A DNA stretch of 41,473 bases from Sulfidibacterium sp036244975 (GCA_036244975.1 BTTE01000015.1:1-41473); one strand, 5' to 3'; counted from the first letter of the stretch, positions 1-8,924 are shown. Notes: generated by a model from the sequence alone, not told the origin. Translations and numbers: made by a program.

Positions 1-1167
1 TTATTCTGGCTGTTTTTGTTTATCGTTTTCTATGCCTACCTCGGCTACGGCATTTTGTTGTTTATCTTAGTTAAGTTGAAAAGGCTCTTTTTTAAAAAGA
101 AAGGTACCCCGAATCCTGATTATGAACCGGAAGTCAGTCTGTTTGTAGCTGCTTACAACGAAAAAGATTATGTGGATGCAAAAGTCGCTAACTCTTTCAG
201 TCTGGAATACCCGAAAGAAAAGGTGCGCCAGGTTTGGGTTACCGATGGCTCGGATGATGGAACACCCGATTTGTTGAAAAAATACAGCGGCAAGGGGGTT
301 GAAGTTTACCACGAAGACAAAAGAGGCGGAAAAATCGGAGCCATGAACCGCGGCATGCAATTTGTCAAAACACCTATTGTCATTTTTTCGGATGGCAACA
401 CTATGCTTGGTAAAGAGTCTGTCCGGCGTATTGTCAACCTGTTTGCCGACCCGAAGACGGGATGTGTTTCAGGTGAGAAACGCATTTTTAGTAAAGATTC
501 TGCCGCCGCTACCGAAGGTATTTACTGGAAGTATGAGTCGAAGTTAAAGAAGTGGGATGCCGAACTCTATTCGGTTGTCGGTGCTGCCGGTGAGCTGTTT
601 GCCATTCGTACCGAACTTTTCGAGCCGGTGGAGAAAGACACGCTGCTCGACGATTTTATCATCTCGCTGCGGATAGCCATGAAAGGCTACACCATTCAGT
701 ACGACCCGGAAGCTTATGCTATCGAAAGCCCATCGGCCAACGTAAAAGAGGAACTCAAAAGAAAGGTTCGTATTGCCGCCGGCGGTATTCAAAGTATCAT
801 TCGCCTGAAACCGTTGCTGAATATCTTTAAATACGGCATACTCAGTTTCCAGTATATCTCACACAGGGTTTTGCGCTGGACGCTGGCGCCCCTGGCGCTG
901 CCACTGATTTTTATCTTTAACTTTATTCTTGCACGACAGGCCGGTTTTGTAAACTTCTCAAATGTTTACGCCCTGCTTTTCTATGGTGAAGTCATCTTTT
1001 ATGCTATGGCCTTTACAGGTTGGTATCTCGAAAACAAGAAGATAAAAGTAAAAATCCTGTACGTCCCCTATTACTTTTTTATCATGAACTACGCTATCTT
1101 TGCGGGCATAAAGCGTTATTTCAAAGGACAACAAACGGTCAACTGGGAACGCGCCAAACGGGGATAA
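1..1167 (+). CDS. GT2 family membrane glycosyltransferase (5' partial)
   Basis: Processive-type family 2 glycosyltransferase, expected to move a sugar from a nucleotide sugar onto a growing surface polysaccharide at the inner membrane. The GT-A core shows TDGSDDGT, then SDGNTML (the DXD-like metal site), then LLDDF as the likely catalytic-base region, followed by a basic RKVRIAAGG stretch where related enzymes carry an acceptor-binding motif. About three hydrophobic segments fill the last 120 residues. The frame is open to base 1 and a further membrane-like stretch is read there (LFWLFLF), so the true start lies outside the window; the first in-window candidate (TTG at 16) is not trusted. The stop is 4 bases before the next gene, which suggests an operon. 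Family call is firm; substrate unknown. Confidence 0.88.
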   Translation, partial: LFWLFLFIVFYAYLGYGILLFILVKLKRLFFKKKGTPNPDYEPEVSLFVAAYNEKDYVDAKVANSFSLEYPKEKVRQVWVTDGSDDGTPDLLKKYSGKGVEVYHEDKRGGKIGAMNRGMQFVKTPIVIFSDGNTMLGKESVRRIVNLFADPKTGCVSGEKRIFSKDSAAATEGIYWKYESKLKKWDAELYSVVGAAGELFAIRTELFEPVEKDTLLDDFIISLRIAMKGYTIQYDPEAYAIESPSANVKEELKRKVRIAAGGIQSIIRLKPLLNIFKYGILSFQYISHRVLRWTLAPLALPLIFIFNFILARQAGFVNFSNVYALLFYGEVIFYAMAFTGWYLENKKIKVKILYVPYYFFIMNYAIFAGIKRYFKGQQTVNWERAKRG

Positions 1168-1171
1168 ATCT

Positions 1172-2836
1172 ATGAAAAAGGGAATCTATATCACATTGTT
1201 GCTGATAACAGGCTTTATGAGTGTTCAACTCGCGGCACAAACCTGTAACAAGACCATTGACTCGATCACCCCTTACATCGACTGGCAAAATGCGGCTTTC
1301 AATGATATCAAGCCCGGCGATACCGTTTGCCTGCAGGCCGGAAACTGGAACTACATTCAATTGAAAAATTTTCATGGAACTGCTGACAAACCTATTGTCT
1401 TTATCAACTCAGGCGGCACGGTTATTATCAACACCGACCATTTTGTAGGGATTAAAATCGGAAATAGTTCCCATATTGTTTTCAGTGGAAACGGCGATCC
1501 TCAGGCGCCCTACGGGTTCAGAATATTAAAAGTTTCCAAAGGAGCCGGGATGGGCATCGACGATTATAGTACCGACATTGAAATATCGCATGTGGAGATA
1601 TCCCACACGTTGCTGGGCGGGGTTTATGCCAAAACCGACCCTACCTGTACTAACCTCGGTGCCACCCGCGACAAATTCGTCATGTATAATTTCTCTTTTC
1701 ACGATAACTATGTGCATGATGTTCCCGAGGAAGGTCTTTACATTGGAAATTCACACTACGCGGGATTGTATCTCGCCGATTGCGATACCACCGTTTTGCC
1801 ACATGTTTTGAAAGGTGTATCTATTTACAACAACATTGTGGAAAACACCGGCTTTGATGGCATCCAGGTGAGCTCGGCCGATTCCAGCTGTCAGATTCAT
1901 GATAATTTTATTAATTATGATTCACAGGCAGGAAAGACTGACCAAATGTCCGGTATTATGATTGGCGGAGGAAGCGTTTGCAAAACCTATAACAACACCA
2001 TCACTAATGGTCAAGGAGATGGTATTGATGTATTCGGAATGGGTGGCTTTAACATTTTTAATAACTTGATTGTCAATGCCGGAAAATACTATCTCCCAAA
2101 TCAGCCTGATAAGATGAAGCACGGGATTTATGTGGGAAAAGTTGTAACAACTCCCAACGCCGTATTGGGTATTTACAACAACACCATCGTGAGTCCGAAA
2201 AGTTTCGGTATGAGTCTCGCTAATAATGATTTGAAGTCAATTCTTGTGAAAGCCAATCTCATTGTCGCCCCGGGAAGGTACGCTGATATTGGGAACGACG
2301 CTTATATCAACAGCAATAATATGAATCCGGCACATATTAATAAAAGCCACAACTACACAACAAACAACATTAACGAAGTTCTTTTTATTCGTGCCGCTGC
2401 CGGAAACTATGATTTACAACCTTCCTCGCCTGCAGTAGATTACGGAACAGACCTCACTGCCCAGGGGATTACTTTCGATATTTTAAACCGTTCGCGTCCG
2501 TTTCACGGACTGTTCTCTGCGGGAGCCTACGAAAGTCATGATCCGTCAGTAGGCATTCGCTCCCAAAAAGCCCTTGATGTGGAAATGTTTAAGGTTTTTC
2601 CAAATCCTGCTAAAAACAAGATTAATCTTCTGATAAAGACAAGTACTGAACAGAAAGTTCAAATTATCGTAACCGATATGCAGGGCAGGACAGTACTCAG
2701 GAAAGAAATCCACAATAACCCTTTTGAAAATTACACAATCAGGCTTTCCGTCCGCCATCTGAAAAACGGTGAATATTTGGTTATTCTTTACAGTTCACGA
2801 GGCATCAGCAGCCTGCCTTTACTCATTAAAAAATAA
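1172..2836 (+). CDS. secreted right-handed beta-helix protein with type IX secretion C-terminal domain
   Basis: 554 residues. A signal peptide (charged start, hydrophobic core, LAAQ cleavage region near residue 23) is followed by a long region of short repeats rich in N, G and I, such as NNTITNG, FNNLIVN and YNNTIVS, typical of a parallel beta-helix of the pectate-lyase/polysaccharide-lyase fold. The last ~80 residues (FKVFPNPAKNKINL through NGEYLVILYSSRG to a KK end) form a type A type IX secretion sorting domain. The protein should therefore cross the outer membrane and be anchored or released at the surface. It sits 4 bases after a glycosyltransferase, so it may bind, cut or modify the cluster's own polysaccharide; that is inference, and no catalytic residues can be assigned by eye. 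Confidence 0.85.
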   Translation: MKKGIYITLLLITGFMSVQLAAQTCNKTIDSITPYIDWQNAAFNDIKPGDTVCLQAGNWNYIQLKNFHGTADKPIVFINSGGTVIINTDHFVGIKIGNSSHIVFSGNGDPQAPYGFRILKVSKGAGMGIDDYSTDIEISHVEISHTLLGGVYAKTDPTCTNLGATRDKFVMYNFSFHDNYVHDVPEEGLYIGNSHYAGLYLADCDTTVLPHVLKGVSIYNNIVENTGFDGIQVSSADSSCQIHDNFINYDSQAGKTDQMSGIMIGGGSVCKTYNNTITNGQGDGIDVFGMGGFNIFNNLIVNAGKYYLPNQPDKMKHGIYVGKVVTTPNAVLGIYNNTIVSPKSFGMSLANNDLKSILVKANLIVAPGRYADIGNDAYINSNNMNPAHINKSHNYTTNNINEVLFIRAAAGNYDLQPSSPAVDYGTDLTAQGITFDILNRSRPFHGLFSAGAYESHDPSVGIRSQKALDVEMFKVFPNPAKNKINLLIKTSTEQKVQIIVTDMQGRTVLRKEIHNNPFENYTIRLSVRHLKNGEYLVILYSSRGISSLPLLIKK

Positions 2837-2840
2837 TATT

Positions 2841-3668
2841 ATGCGCAGTATTAAAAAATATGTTCCGCCCGGTCCCGGAAGATTACTAAAGAGAATCTAC
2901 CTGACCATGCGTGGCTTATATTACCGCGGAAACCGTTATACCTGTCCTGTTTGTGGACACAGCTTCCGGAAAATGCTGCCCGGAGGATTTGACCTGCCGG
3001 TCATCAAAGAGAAGCACATTGTGGGAGCCGGCCGACGCAACAACGACATTTGTCCTTACTGCCAAAGTACCGACCGCGACCGGCTTATCTATCTCTATCT
3101 CAAATATGAACCCGGATTTTTTGAACATCCGCACAACCTGCTGCACATTGCCCCCGAACCGGCGTTGTATCACATCTTCAGCAAAGCGCAAAATATTGAT
3201 TACCATCCGGTAACCAAGTATACCGAAGGATTTTATTACAGCTCAAAAGTTGAGACCGCTGATTTGCTTGACCTCCATTTTGAAGAATCCTCTTTCGACT
3301 GGGTTATGTGTAACCATGTATTGGAACACATTCCTGACGATCGGCGTGCCATGTACGAAATTTTCCGCGTACTGAAACCAGGTGGAAAAGCACTGTTGCA
3401 GGTCCCTTACTCCCTTCAGTTGAAAAAGACTTTTGAAGATGCTTCCATAGCATCGAAAGCCGACAGAGAAAAATATTTTGGTCAGTTTGACCACGTACGG
3501 GTTTACGGCCGTGATTATCCCGAACGTTTGGAGAAAGCCGGTTTTGTCGTTTATCAAATAAGCCAGAAAAAGCATTTCAAAAACGTCAAAACACCGGATA
3601 AGTTCGCCGTAAATTCCGAAGAATTGCTCTTTGTGTGCGAAAAACCATTAAAGCCAGGTCGGTTATGA
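2841..3668 (+). CDS. SAM-dependent methyltransferase with N-terminal zinc-ribbon-like segment
   Basis: 275 residues from ATG 2841, five bases after the previous stop; reading further upstream would run into the preceding gene's coding sequence. An N-terminal CPVCG ... CPYC pair (about residues 34-75) looks like a zinc ribbon. A class I methyltransferase core follows, with the FDWVMCNHVLEHIPDD and LKPGGKALLQVP motifs typical of the Methyltransf_11 group. Position in an exopolysaccharide-type operon suggests methylation of a sugar or glycolipid, but the substrate cannot be told. The stop codon overlaps the next gene's start (ATGA), which implies translational coupling. Confidence 0.85.
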   Translation: MRSIKKYVPPGPGRLLKRIYLTMRGLYYRGNRYTCPVCGHSFRKMLPGGFDLPVIKEKHIVGAGRRNNDICPYCQSTDRDRLIYLYLKYEPGFFEHPHNLLHIAPEPALYHIFSKAQNIDYHPVTKYTEGFYYSSKVETADLLDLHFEESSFDWVMCNHVLEHIPDDRRAMYEIFRVLKPGGKALLQVPYSLQLKKTFEDASIASKADREKYFGQFDHVRVYGRDYPERLEKAGFVVYQISQKKHFKNVKTPDKFAVNSEELLFVCEKPLKPGRL

Positions 3669-5191
3669 GGAAAACGGGAATGAAAATATTGCTTTCAGGA
3701 ATCTTTTCCCTGGCGGCTGTACAAGTTTTCGGCAACGGAACCGGCACTGCTTCAAACGGAGTATCTCTTTGGCTTTATCTTGCCCTGCTGACCTTCTTAG
3801 TCTCCCTCGGACTGGCTTTTGTACTGCGCAAAAATCAAAAAAAGGCTTTACGCCGAATGTCAGCGTTACAAACGAGCATTAAAACCCTGCAGCAAAACCT
3901 GACATCGCTAAAAGAAAACAGGGAGGAAATTATTCAACAACGGGTGAAAGCCATCCACATTGAGTTAGAAAGGCTGAAACAGAATCTGAAAGCTATGGAA
4001 GAAACGCTGAAAGCTTCAGAACAGTCGGCACGCCGCAACTCCCTGCTCATGACCAAAATAAGCAACACGTTACGCACCAATCTGAACGACATCCTCGGCT
4101 TTTCTTCTTTGCTGGGAAATGAGTTTGCTCTGAGCGAAGAAAAAGAACTTTTTGAATACACCGAAAATATCAGAAAAAGCGGAGAATCGTTAATGCATCT
4201 GCTGAACAACATCATTGATATCAGTAAAATCGAGTCTAAAAGTTTTAACCTGAACGAAAAAGAGTGTAACCTCACAGAGATCACCCGCGGGCTTATCGCA
4301 CAATATAAGCCTGCCGCCGAACAAAAAGGGTTGCGTATTGTTTTCCAGGATGATAATATTCCCCGCTTTGCCGCCGACAGCCAGGCTGTGAAACATATTC
4401 TCGCCAATTTGTTAGACAACGCCGTACGTTACACCGAAAAAGGTTTTATCAAAATTTCACAGGCACTTCAGGACAAGCAGATTGTCTGGACTATTAAAGA
4501 TACCGGCGTGGGTATCGATAAAGCCTATCTGCCGGATATTTTTGAACCTTTCCGCCAGCAAAGTCTCGGCTACAGTAAAACCGCTTATCAGGGTGCAGGA
4601 TTAGGCCTCCCGCTTATAAAAAGTATGCTGGACATAATGGACAGCAGTATTGAAATTGAATCGGAGAAAGCGGTAGGCACTACTGTAAGAATTTATCTGC
4701 CTTTCAAAAAATATACATCGGAAAGTAAAACTACGGAAAGTGTGCAACCGGCTGCAAAAGATAAAAAGCCGGCAGCAGGTAAAATTGTGCTGAAAAAAAC
4801 GAACCCCAAAATCGTTGTCCTCGATAAAGATAAATTAGGGAACATGTTGATTAAAAAGATTCTTCCCGGGGCAATAGTGGAAACCTACGGCGAAGGAGAC
4901 GACCCGTATGAGTGGCTGAGACAACACATTGAAAACAAGACCCCTCCGGATATTTTTATAATTGAACTTGACTTTCCCGGAAAAGGAAGAGGAGTGGCTA
5001 CACTACAAAACATAAGGGAAAAATATCCGGAAACCGGAAAAATACCCGCTATCGCACTTTCCGCATACCCTGATAATAACGGTTTGGAAAAAGTAATGGA
5101 ACATGGATTTACCGGTTATCTGAGTAAGCCTATTCATAAAAATGATTTAATTTCCCTGATAAATCAGCTTATTCCTTCAGGGGACTTCTAA
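3665..5191 (+). CDS. degenerate hybrid histidine-kinase-like protein (phosphoacceptor His and Asp both replaced)
   Basis: 508 residues from ATG 3665, chosen because it overlaps the preceding stop as ATGA; a GTG 30 bases upstream is possible. Order: signal-like segment, membrane helix (about 33-55), coiled coil (about 60-120), HisKA-like dimerisation helix, HATPase domain, receiver domain. The ATPase looks complete: N-box NLLDNAVRYT, DTGVGID, FEPFRQQ and GAGLGLPL. The HisKA motif reads SNTLRTNLN where kinases have SHEIRTPLN, so the phosphorylated His is Asn (residue 134). In the receiver, IIELDFPG aligns with LMDIQMP, placing Glu (434) at the phosphoacceptor Asp; the acidic pair reads LD, while the Lys of LSKP is kept. 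It may act as an ATP-binding scaffold or allosteric partner rather than a phosphodonor. A separate intact receiver follows at 5381. Confidence 0.85.
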   Translation: MRKTGMKILLSGIFSLAAVQVFGNGTGTASNGVSLWLYLALLTFLVSLGLAFVLRKNQKKALRRMSALQTSIKTLQQNLTSLKENREEIIQQRVKAIHIELERLKQNLKAMEETLKASEQSARRNSLLMTKISNTLRTNLNDILGFSSLLGNEFALSEEKELFEYTENIRKSGESLMHLLNNIIDISKIESKSFNLNEKECNLTEITRGLIAQYKPAAEQKGLRIVFQDDNIPRFAADSQAVKHILANLLDNAVRYTEKGFIKISQALQDKQIVWTIKDTGVGIDKAYLPDIFEPFRQQSLGYSKTAYQGAGLGLPLIKSMLDIMDSSIEIESEKAVGTTVRIYLPFKKYTSESKTTESVQPAAKDKKPAAGKIVLKKTNPKIVVLDKDKLGNMLIKKILPGAIVETYGEGDDPYEWLRQHIENKTPPDIFIIELDFPGKGRGVATLQNIREKYPETGKIPAIALSAYPDNNGLEKVMEHGFTGYLSKPIHKNDLISLINQLIPSGDF

Positions 5192-5380
5192 TAATTGGTT
5201 CGCATCAAGATTTTCAGAGTTTTTTATAGACGATGAAAATTTTTCTCAATAGCTACGGTTATTCAGAAAAATTTATGCCTTGCATCTTGTTCATCACATT
5301 TGTTTCTTGAAAGAAAAGAATTATTAGAAGTCCCCTTTATAAATTTTCTTATTTTCGTATCTTAAAAAAAGCTGGAGCTT

Positions 5381-5782
5381 ATGCCTAAGAGTTATAAAGA
5401 TTTCTTAAATGTATTGGTAGTTGAAGACAACGACCTGAATGCAAAATTTGCATTAGCTATTTTAAAACGGTTAAATTTTCATGTGGAACTGGCGAGAAAT
5501 GGAAGAATTGGTATTGAGAAGTTTTTGGAAAATAATTACGATTTGATTCTTATGGATATTCAAATGCCTGTAATGAATGGCCTTGAAGCCGCGGCCGAGA
5601 TCAGGAAATTAGAGCAACAGATGGAAGTTGAGCATCCTGTTCCCATCATTGCCATAACAGCCTTTGCTTTTGAACATGACAAACAAAATTGTCTGAACGC
5701 AGGTATGGACGATTATCTGACAAAACCTTACCGTCCACAGGATTTGATTGATATTATCCAGGTCTATTTTCCCGAAAAGTAA
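5381..5782 (+). CDS. stand-alone response regulator receiver
   Basis: 133 residues, a CheY-like receiver with no output domain. All phosphotransfer residues are present: VVEDNDLN acidic pair, LILMDIQMPVMNG phosphoacceptor Asp, IAITAFA Thr and LTKPY Lys. It lies 189 bases after the degenerate kinase gene in the same direction. The pairing suggests that this receiver either works with that protein or takes phosphate from a kinase elsewhere. A weak -7-like TATTTTCG lies at 5350-5357, so it may have its own promoter. Such receivers usually act by protein contact or in a phosphorelay; the target is unknown. Confidence 0.9.
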   Translation: MPKSYKDFLNVLVVEDNDLNAKFALAILKRLNFHVELARNGRIGIEKFLENNYDLILMDIQMPVMNGLEAAAEIRKLEQQMEVEHPVPIIAITAFAFEHDKQNCLNAGMDDYLTKPYRPQDLIDIIQVYFPEK

Positions 5783-5806
5783 CAATTTATTGTTCGTAAT
5801 AAAAAA

Positions 5807-5839
5807 ACGCCCTGCTTTAAAGAAGCAGGGCGTTTTTTA
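5807..5839. terminator. bidirectional intrinsic terminator
   Basis: An 11-base perfect stem (ACGCCCTGCTT and its complement) closes a 5-base loop, with A's before and T's after it. It lies between two convergent genes and can stop transcription from both sides. Confidence 0.9.
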
Positions 5840-5858
5840 TTTCAGCAGATTTACCCAT

Positions 5859-6761
5859 TTATTTCTTAGGTTTTGCAGCATGTTGAATATTTACCAATTC
5901 AACATCAAACACCAACGTGGAGAAAGGAGGAATTGGGCCCATATTTCTGGTGCCATACCCCAACGAAGAGGGAATAATCAGTTTGGCCGTACCGCCTTTG
6001 CGTAGCATGGCTACGCCTTCGTCCCAACCGGGAATGACCTGATGTTTGCCTAAAGTAAATTCAAATGGTTTACCACGATCGCGTGAGCTGTCAAATTTCT
6101 TGCCATTGAGCAGATAACCCGTGTAATGAACCGATACTTTGTCGCCTACCTTCGGATGCGGACCTTTTCCGGGCTTCTCCGGAACAAAATAGAGCCCGTC
6201 TTGAGTAGGTTTTACAGTGATGTTGTTTTTCTTCAGATAAGCTTCTCTCTCTTTGCTTTCGTCATTTTGTAATTTCAGCATGTGCGCACTATCTTCAGCC
6301 TGTAGTTGTTGTGGTGTTTTCACACCAACCAGTTTAATGGCGAAATAAACGTCTTTTGTGGAGTCAACAAATGAGGGGAGCTTCCGAATACGGAATAATT
6401 TTTTGAAGACTGAATCTGCATTACTCTGGAAAACAGCACTATCACCCACATGCATCATTTCAAGACCTTCATAGATATCGCCCTTGTAAATTGATTTTAT
6501 TATGGGAATTTTCATAGGACGCTGAGATGCCGGTAAATTTCTGCTGTCGAACAAAACAGAATCTGCTATTCCGTAAACCATCTCAACCATAGCATACTCA
6601 GTAAGCTTAGGTTGTGTAGTATCACCGCTTTTGTGATAAAATTTGTAATACAACCCGGTAGAAGTTTTTTTAAATCCGGGATGACGTGACGACTGGCTAC
6701 ATGATGTCAAAAAGAAACCAGCAAGTATGCCTACAAGGGCAATGAATAAAAATTTTCTCAT
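5859..6761 (-). CDS. FKBP-type peptidyl-prolyl isomerase lipoprotein with two FKBP-like halves
   Basis: 300 residues. The signal peptide ends in the lipobox LTSC (Cys 21), so it should be a lipoprotein outside the inner membrane. The C-terminal FKBP domain (about 195-295) is canonical: VSVHYTGYLLNGKKFDSS, VIPGWDEGV, LIIPSSLGYG and FDVELVNI. The N-terminal part (about 50-155) also reads like an FKBP fold (VLFDSR, IYEGLEMMHVGDSAVF, FAIKLVGV) but lacks the aromatic active-site motifs, so it may be a chaperone-like, inactive half. It follows another FKBP lipoprotein by 11 bases in one operon. Role: folding of exported or outer-membrane proteins, inferred from family and location. Confidence 0.88.
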   Translation of the reverse strand: MRKFLFIALVGILAGFFLTSCSQSSRHPGFKKTSTGLYYKFYHKSGDTTQPKLTEYAMVEMVYGIADSVLFDSRNLPASQRPMKIPIIKSIYKGDIYEGLEMMHVGDSAVFQSNADSVFKKLFRIRKLPSFVDSTKDVYFAIKLVGVKTPQQLQAEDSAHMLKLQNDESKEREAYLKKNNITVKPTQDGLYFVPEKPGKGPHPKVGDKVSVHYTGYLLNGKKFDSSRDRGKPFEFTLGKHQVIPGWDEGVAMLRKGGTAKLIIPSSLGYGTRNMGPIPPFSTLVFDVELVNIQHAAKPKK

Positions 6762-6772
6762 TTTTCTAATAT

Positions 6773-7288
6773 TTATTTAAGTTCTAACAATTTCACGTAA
6801 TAAATAATCGGTGTGTCGGGAGGAATTTTGTCTCCATCGCCCGACAACCCGTATGCAAGGTGCGAAGGTAAGATGAATTTTGCTTTATCGCCCTTTTTTA
6901 ACAAAAGAATTCCTTCTTCCAGTCCGCTTTCCACTCCGCCGTACCCGATTTTAAAGGATTTAACGCCTGAATAAATTTGTTGTCCATCAAAAAGTTTAAC
7001 CGAATAGCGAATCTCGGCTATCTGTCCCGTATGTGTTTTCTCTCCATTTCCTTTTGATGTGATTTGGTAACGTAATCCGGTTCCGGTCTCTTTCATCTTC
7101 CAGTGTTGCGTTTTTATAAAGGCATCAATTTCTCTTTTTTCCTGCCGCAGTAACTTCCGGCTAAAAGTCATCAATTCATTTTGGGTCAGTTGTTTGGGAC
7201 TTTTCAGAGAAGTTTTGTTTTCGGCATTATGACAGGCAGTCAAGCCCAAAGTCAGCAACAAAACAAATATCGGCAGAAATCTTTTCAT
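6773..7288 (-). CDS. gldI: FKBP-type peptidyl-prolyl isomerase lipoprotein, GldI-like
   Basis: 171 residues with a signal peptide and lipobox LTAC (Cys 19), then a single FKBP domain: AEIRYSVKLFDGQQIYS, GGVESGLEEGILLLKKGD, FILPSHLAYG and PPDTPIIYYVKL. Length, lipid anchor and genome position (isomerase, this gene, DHH phosphoesterase, divergent ndk) match the gldI neighbourhood of Flavobacteria, where GldI is needed for gliding and is linked to type IX secretion. A type IX cargo protein is present at 1172-2836. Whether this cell glides cannot be judged; the symbol rests on synteny and family. Its start is one base after the preceding gene's stop. Confidence 0.8.
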   Translation of the reverse strand: MKRFLPIFVLLLTLGLTACHNAENKTSLKSPKQLTQNELMTFSRKLLRQEKREIDAFIKTQHWKMKETGTGLRYQITSKGNGEKTHTGQIAEIRYSVKLFDGQQIYSGVKSFKIGYGGVESGLEEGILLLKKGDKAKFILPSHLAYGLSGDGDKIPPDTPIIYYVKLLELK

Positions 7289-7289
7289 G

Positions 7290-8318
7290 TTAAAGCGAAA
7301 CGGTGTAATTCAGTTTTTCTTCATAATGTTGAAGCACTTCTTTGAGCTTACCGAGCGTATTTTCCATGCCTGTTTTCGAACTCCCTCCGGCAGCATTTTT
7401 GTGGCCGCCTCCATCAAAATAGTCCCGGGCCAGCTGATTCACTGAGAAATTTCCTTTGGAACGGAAAGATATCCGGATTTGGTTGTCTCTTTCCGTTAAC
7501 AGAACAGCAAGATTCACGTTCTCCAAAGAGAGGCCGTAATTTACCAGCCCTTCAGCGTCACCTACCTGATAATCAAATCTTTTCAAATCATCTTTATTCA
7601 AATGAATAACCGCCGTGTGGAGATTATTCCACACCAGCAGGCGACTGCTCAAAGCAAAACCCAACAAACGAAGCCTGTTTTCAGTGTAAGTATCATAAAT
7701 CAGTTTGTGCACTTTTGCCGCATCTACTCCCAAATCAATCAGCGCAGCAACAATGTGATAAGTCCGGCCATGATTACAGTTATAACTAAACGAGCCTGTG
7801 TCGGTCATAATACATGTATAGAGAGCCAGTGCTACCTTCTGTCCGAGCAACGCCTTGTCCCCCATAGCCTCAATTAGCTCAAATACCAGTTCACCGGTTG
7901 AGGAGGTCTCTACAACCGAAAAGTAGTGATCAAATTCGTTACTCGGGTCCAAATGGTGGTCTATAACAATTTTTGCTCCGGAAAACTTAATCAAATCAGT
8001 CGCCATGTTACCTGTTCTGTCTAAGCTGTTGAAATCGAGACAAAACAACAGCTGCGCCGTACCCAGCGCCCGTCTCACCGCCCGCGCATCCCGGTCAAAA
8101 ACAATCATTTCATCCGCACCGGGAAGCCAGTTGTAATAAGCAGGAAAATCATTTGGTACCAGTGCAGTAACCTCATGCCCTTTTTTGCGGAGATAATGCA
8201 TCATGGCCAGGGTAGCGCCAATGGTGTCTCCATCGGGATTTTTATGAGATATAAGTGCTATTTTTTGGGGAACGGTCAGCAACCGGCCAACCGCTTCTAT
8301 TTCTTCGGGATCAAACAT
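7290..8318 (-). CDS. nrnA: DHH/DHHA1 phosphoesterase, NrnA-type oligoribonuclease / pAp phosphatase
   Basis: 342 residues. Cytoplasmic enzyme expected to degrade very short RNAs and to dephosphorylate 3'-phosphoadenosine 5'-phosphate. Metal-binding motifs appear in order: SHKNPDGDTIG (about 24-34), LDFNSLDRTG (about 94-103), IDHHLDP (120-122 are Asp-His-His) and CIMTDTGSF. The C-terminal DHHA1 substrate domain carries the DGGGHKNAAGG motif near residue 307. It is the first gene of an operon with the two FKBP lipoproteins and is divergent from ndk, an arrangement retained in many Bacteroidota. A TATCTTTG -7 box lies just upstream. Confidence 0.9.
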   Translation of the reverse strand: MFDPEEIEAVGRLLTVPQKIALISHKNPDGDTIGATLAMMHYLRKKGHEVTALVPNDFPAYYNWLPGADEMIVFDRDARAVRRALGTAQLLFCLDFNSLDRTGNMATDLIKFSGAKIVIDHHLDPSNEFDHYFSVVETSSTGELVFELIEAMGDKALLGQKVALALYTCIMTDTGSFSYNCNHGRTYHIVAALIDLGVDAAKVHKLIYDTYTENRLRLLGFALSSRLLVWNNLHTAVIHLNKDDLKRFDYQVGDAEGLVNYGLSLENVNLAVLLTERDNQIRISFRSKGNFSVNQLARDYFDGGGHKNAAGGSSKTGMENTLGKLKEVLQHYEEKLNYTVSL

Positions 8319-8339
8319 AAACTTAATTCAATTAGCGCA

Positions 8340-8347
8340 CAAAGATA
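8340..8347 (-). promoter_or_regulatory. -7 box (TATCTTTG) for the nrnA-gldI-FKBP operon
   Basis: Matches the Bacteroidota TANNTTTG element on the minus strand, 22 bases before the ATG. A TTG lies 17 bases further upstream (8365-8367) as a possible -33 element. Confidence 0.6.
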
Positions 8348-8391
8348 AAGATTTAACGCAGAAACAAGCCGGCTGTTTTCAGTAATTCCTT

Positions 8392-8399
8392 TACCTTTG
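8392..8399 (+). promoter_or_regulatory. -7 box (TACCTTTG) for ndk
   Basis: Exact TANNTTTG match 28 bases before the ndk ATG. No clean TTTG at the usual distance; a T-run at 8376-8379 is the nearest candidate. It is divergent from the nrnA promoter 45 bases away. Confidence 0.55.
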
Positions 8400-8427
8400 C
8401 GCAAATTTTAAAAAAAATAATTGACAA

Positions 8428-8847
8428 ATGACCGGAAACATTACATTTACAATGATTAAGCCCAAAGCCATGGAAAACGGCCACATGGGTAGTATCATCG
8501 CTAAGATCACCGAAGAGGGTTTTAAAATTAAAGCACTGAAACTCACCAGTTTGACAAAAGAACAGGCGATGGAATTTTACGCTGTGCACAAAGAGCGTCC
8601 TTTTTATGATGGTCTCACCGCTTTCATGTCGTCGGGCCCGATTGTAGCGGCTGTTCTTGAAAAAGAAAATGCCGTAAAAGCTTACCGCGACTTTATTGGT
8701 GCCACCAACCCCGCCGATGCCGCCGAAGGTTCCATCCGTGCGCTGTATGGCACAAGCATCGAAGCCAATGCCGTTCACGGTTCGGATAGCGATGAAAATG
8801 CCCAAATCGAAGCCGGATTTTTCTTTTCAAAAAGAGAATGGGTATAA
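8428..8847 (+). CDS. ndk: nucleoside diphosphate kinase
   Basis: 139 residues, the normal length for the family. Transfers the terminal phosphate from ATP to other nucleoside diphosphates through a phospho-histidine. The active-site motif NAVHGSDS holds His 117, and FTMIKP, KERPFYDGL, GSIRALYG and the terminal GFFFSKREWV stretch are all typical. It is transcribed alone, divergent from nrnA, and closed by a hairpin terminator. Confidence 0.97.
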   Translation: MTGNITFTMIKPKAMENGHMGSIIAKITEEGFKIKALKLTSLTKEQAMEFYAVHKERPFYDGLTAFMSSGPIVAAVLEKENAVKAYRDFIGATNPADAAEGSIRALYGTSIEANAVHGSDSDENAQIEAGFFFSKREWV

Positions 8848-8872
8848 AGCAAATGCTATTATTGCCATTTAT

Positions 8873-8907
8873 AAGCCTGTATCCCAAGTGAATACGGGCT
8901 TTTTTTG
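8873..8907. terminator. intrinsic terminator between ndk and the XRE gene
   Basis: A 10-base stem (AAGCCTGTAT with ATACGGGCTT, one G-T pair) with a 9-base loop and a T-run. It sits between convergent genes. Confidence 0.8.
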
Positions 8908-8924
8908 TCAATTAACCAACAAAA

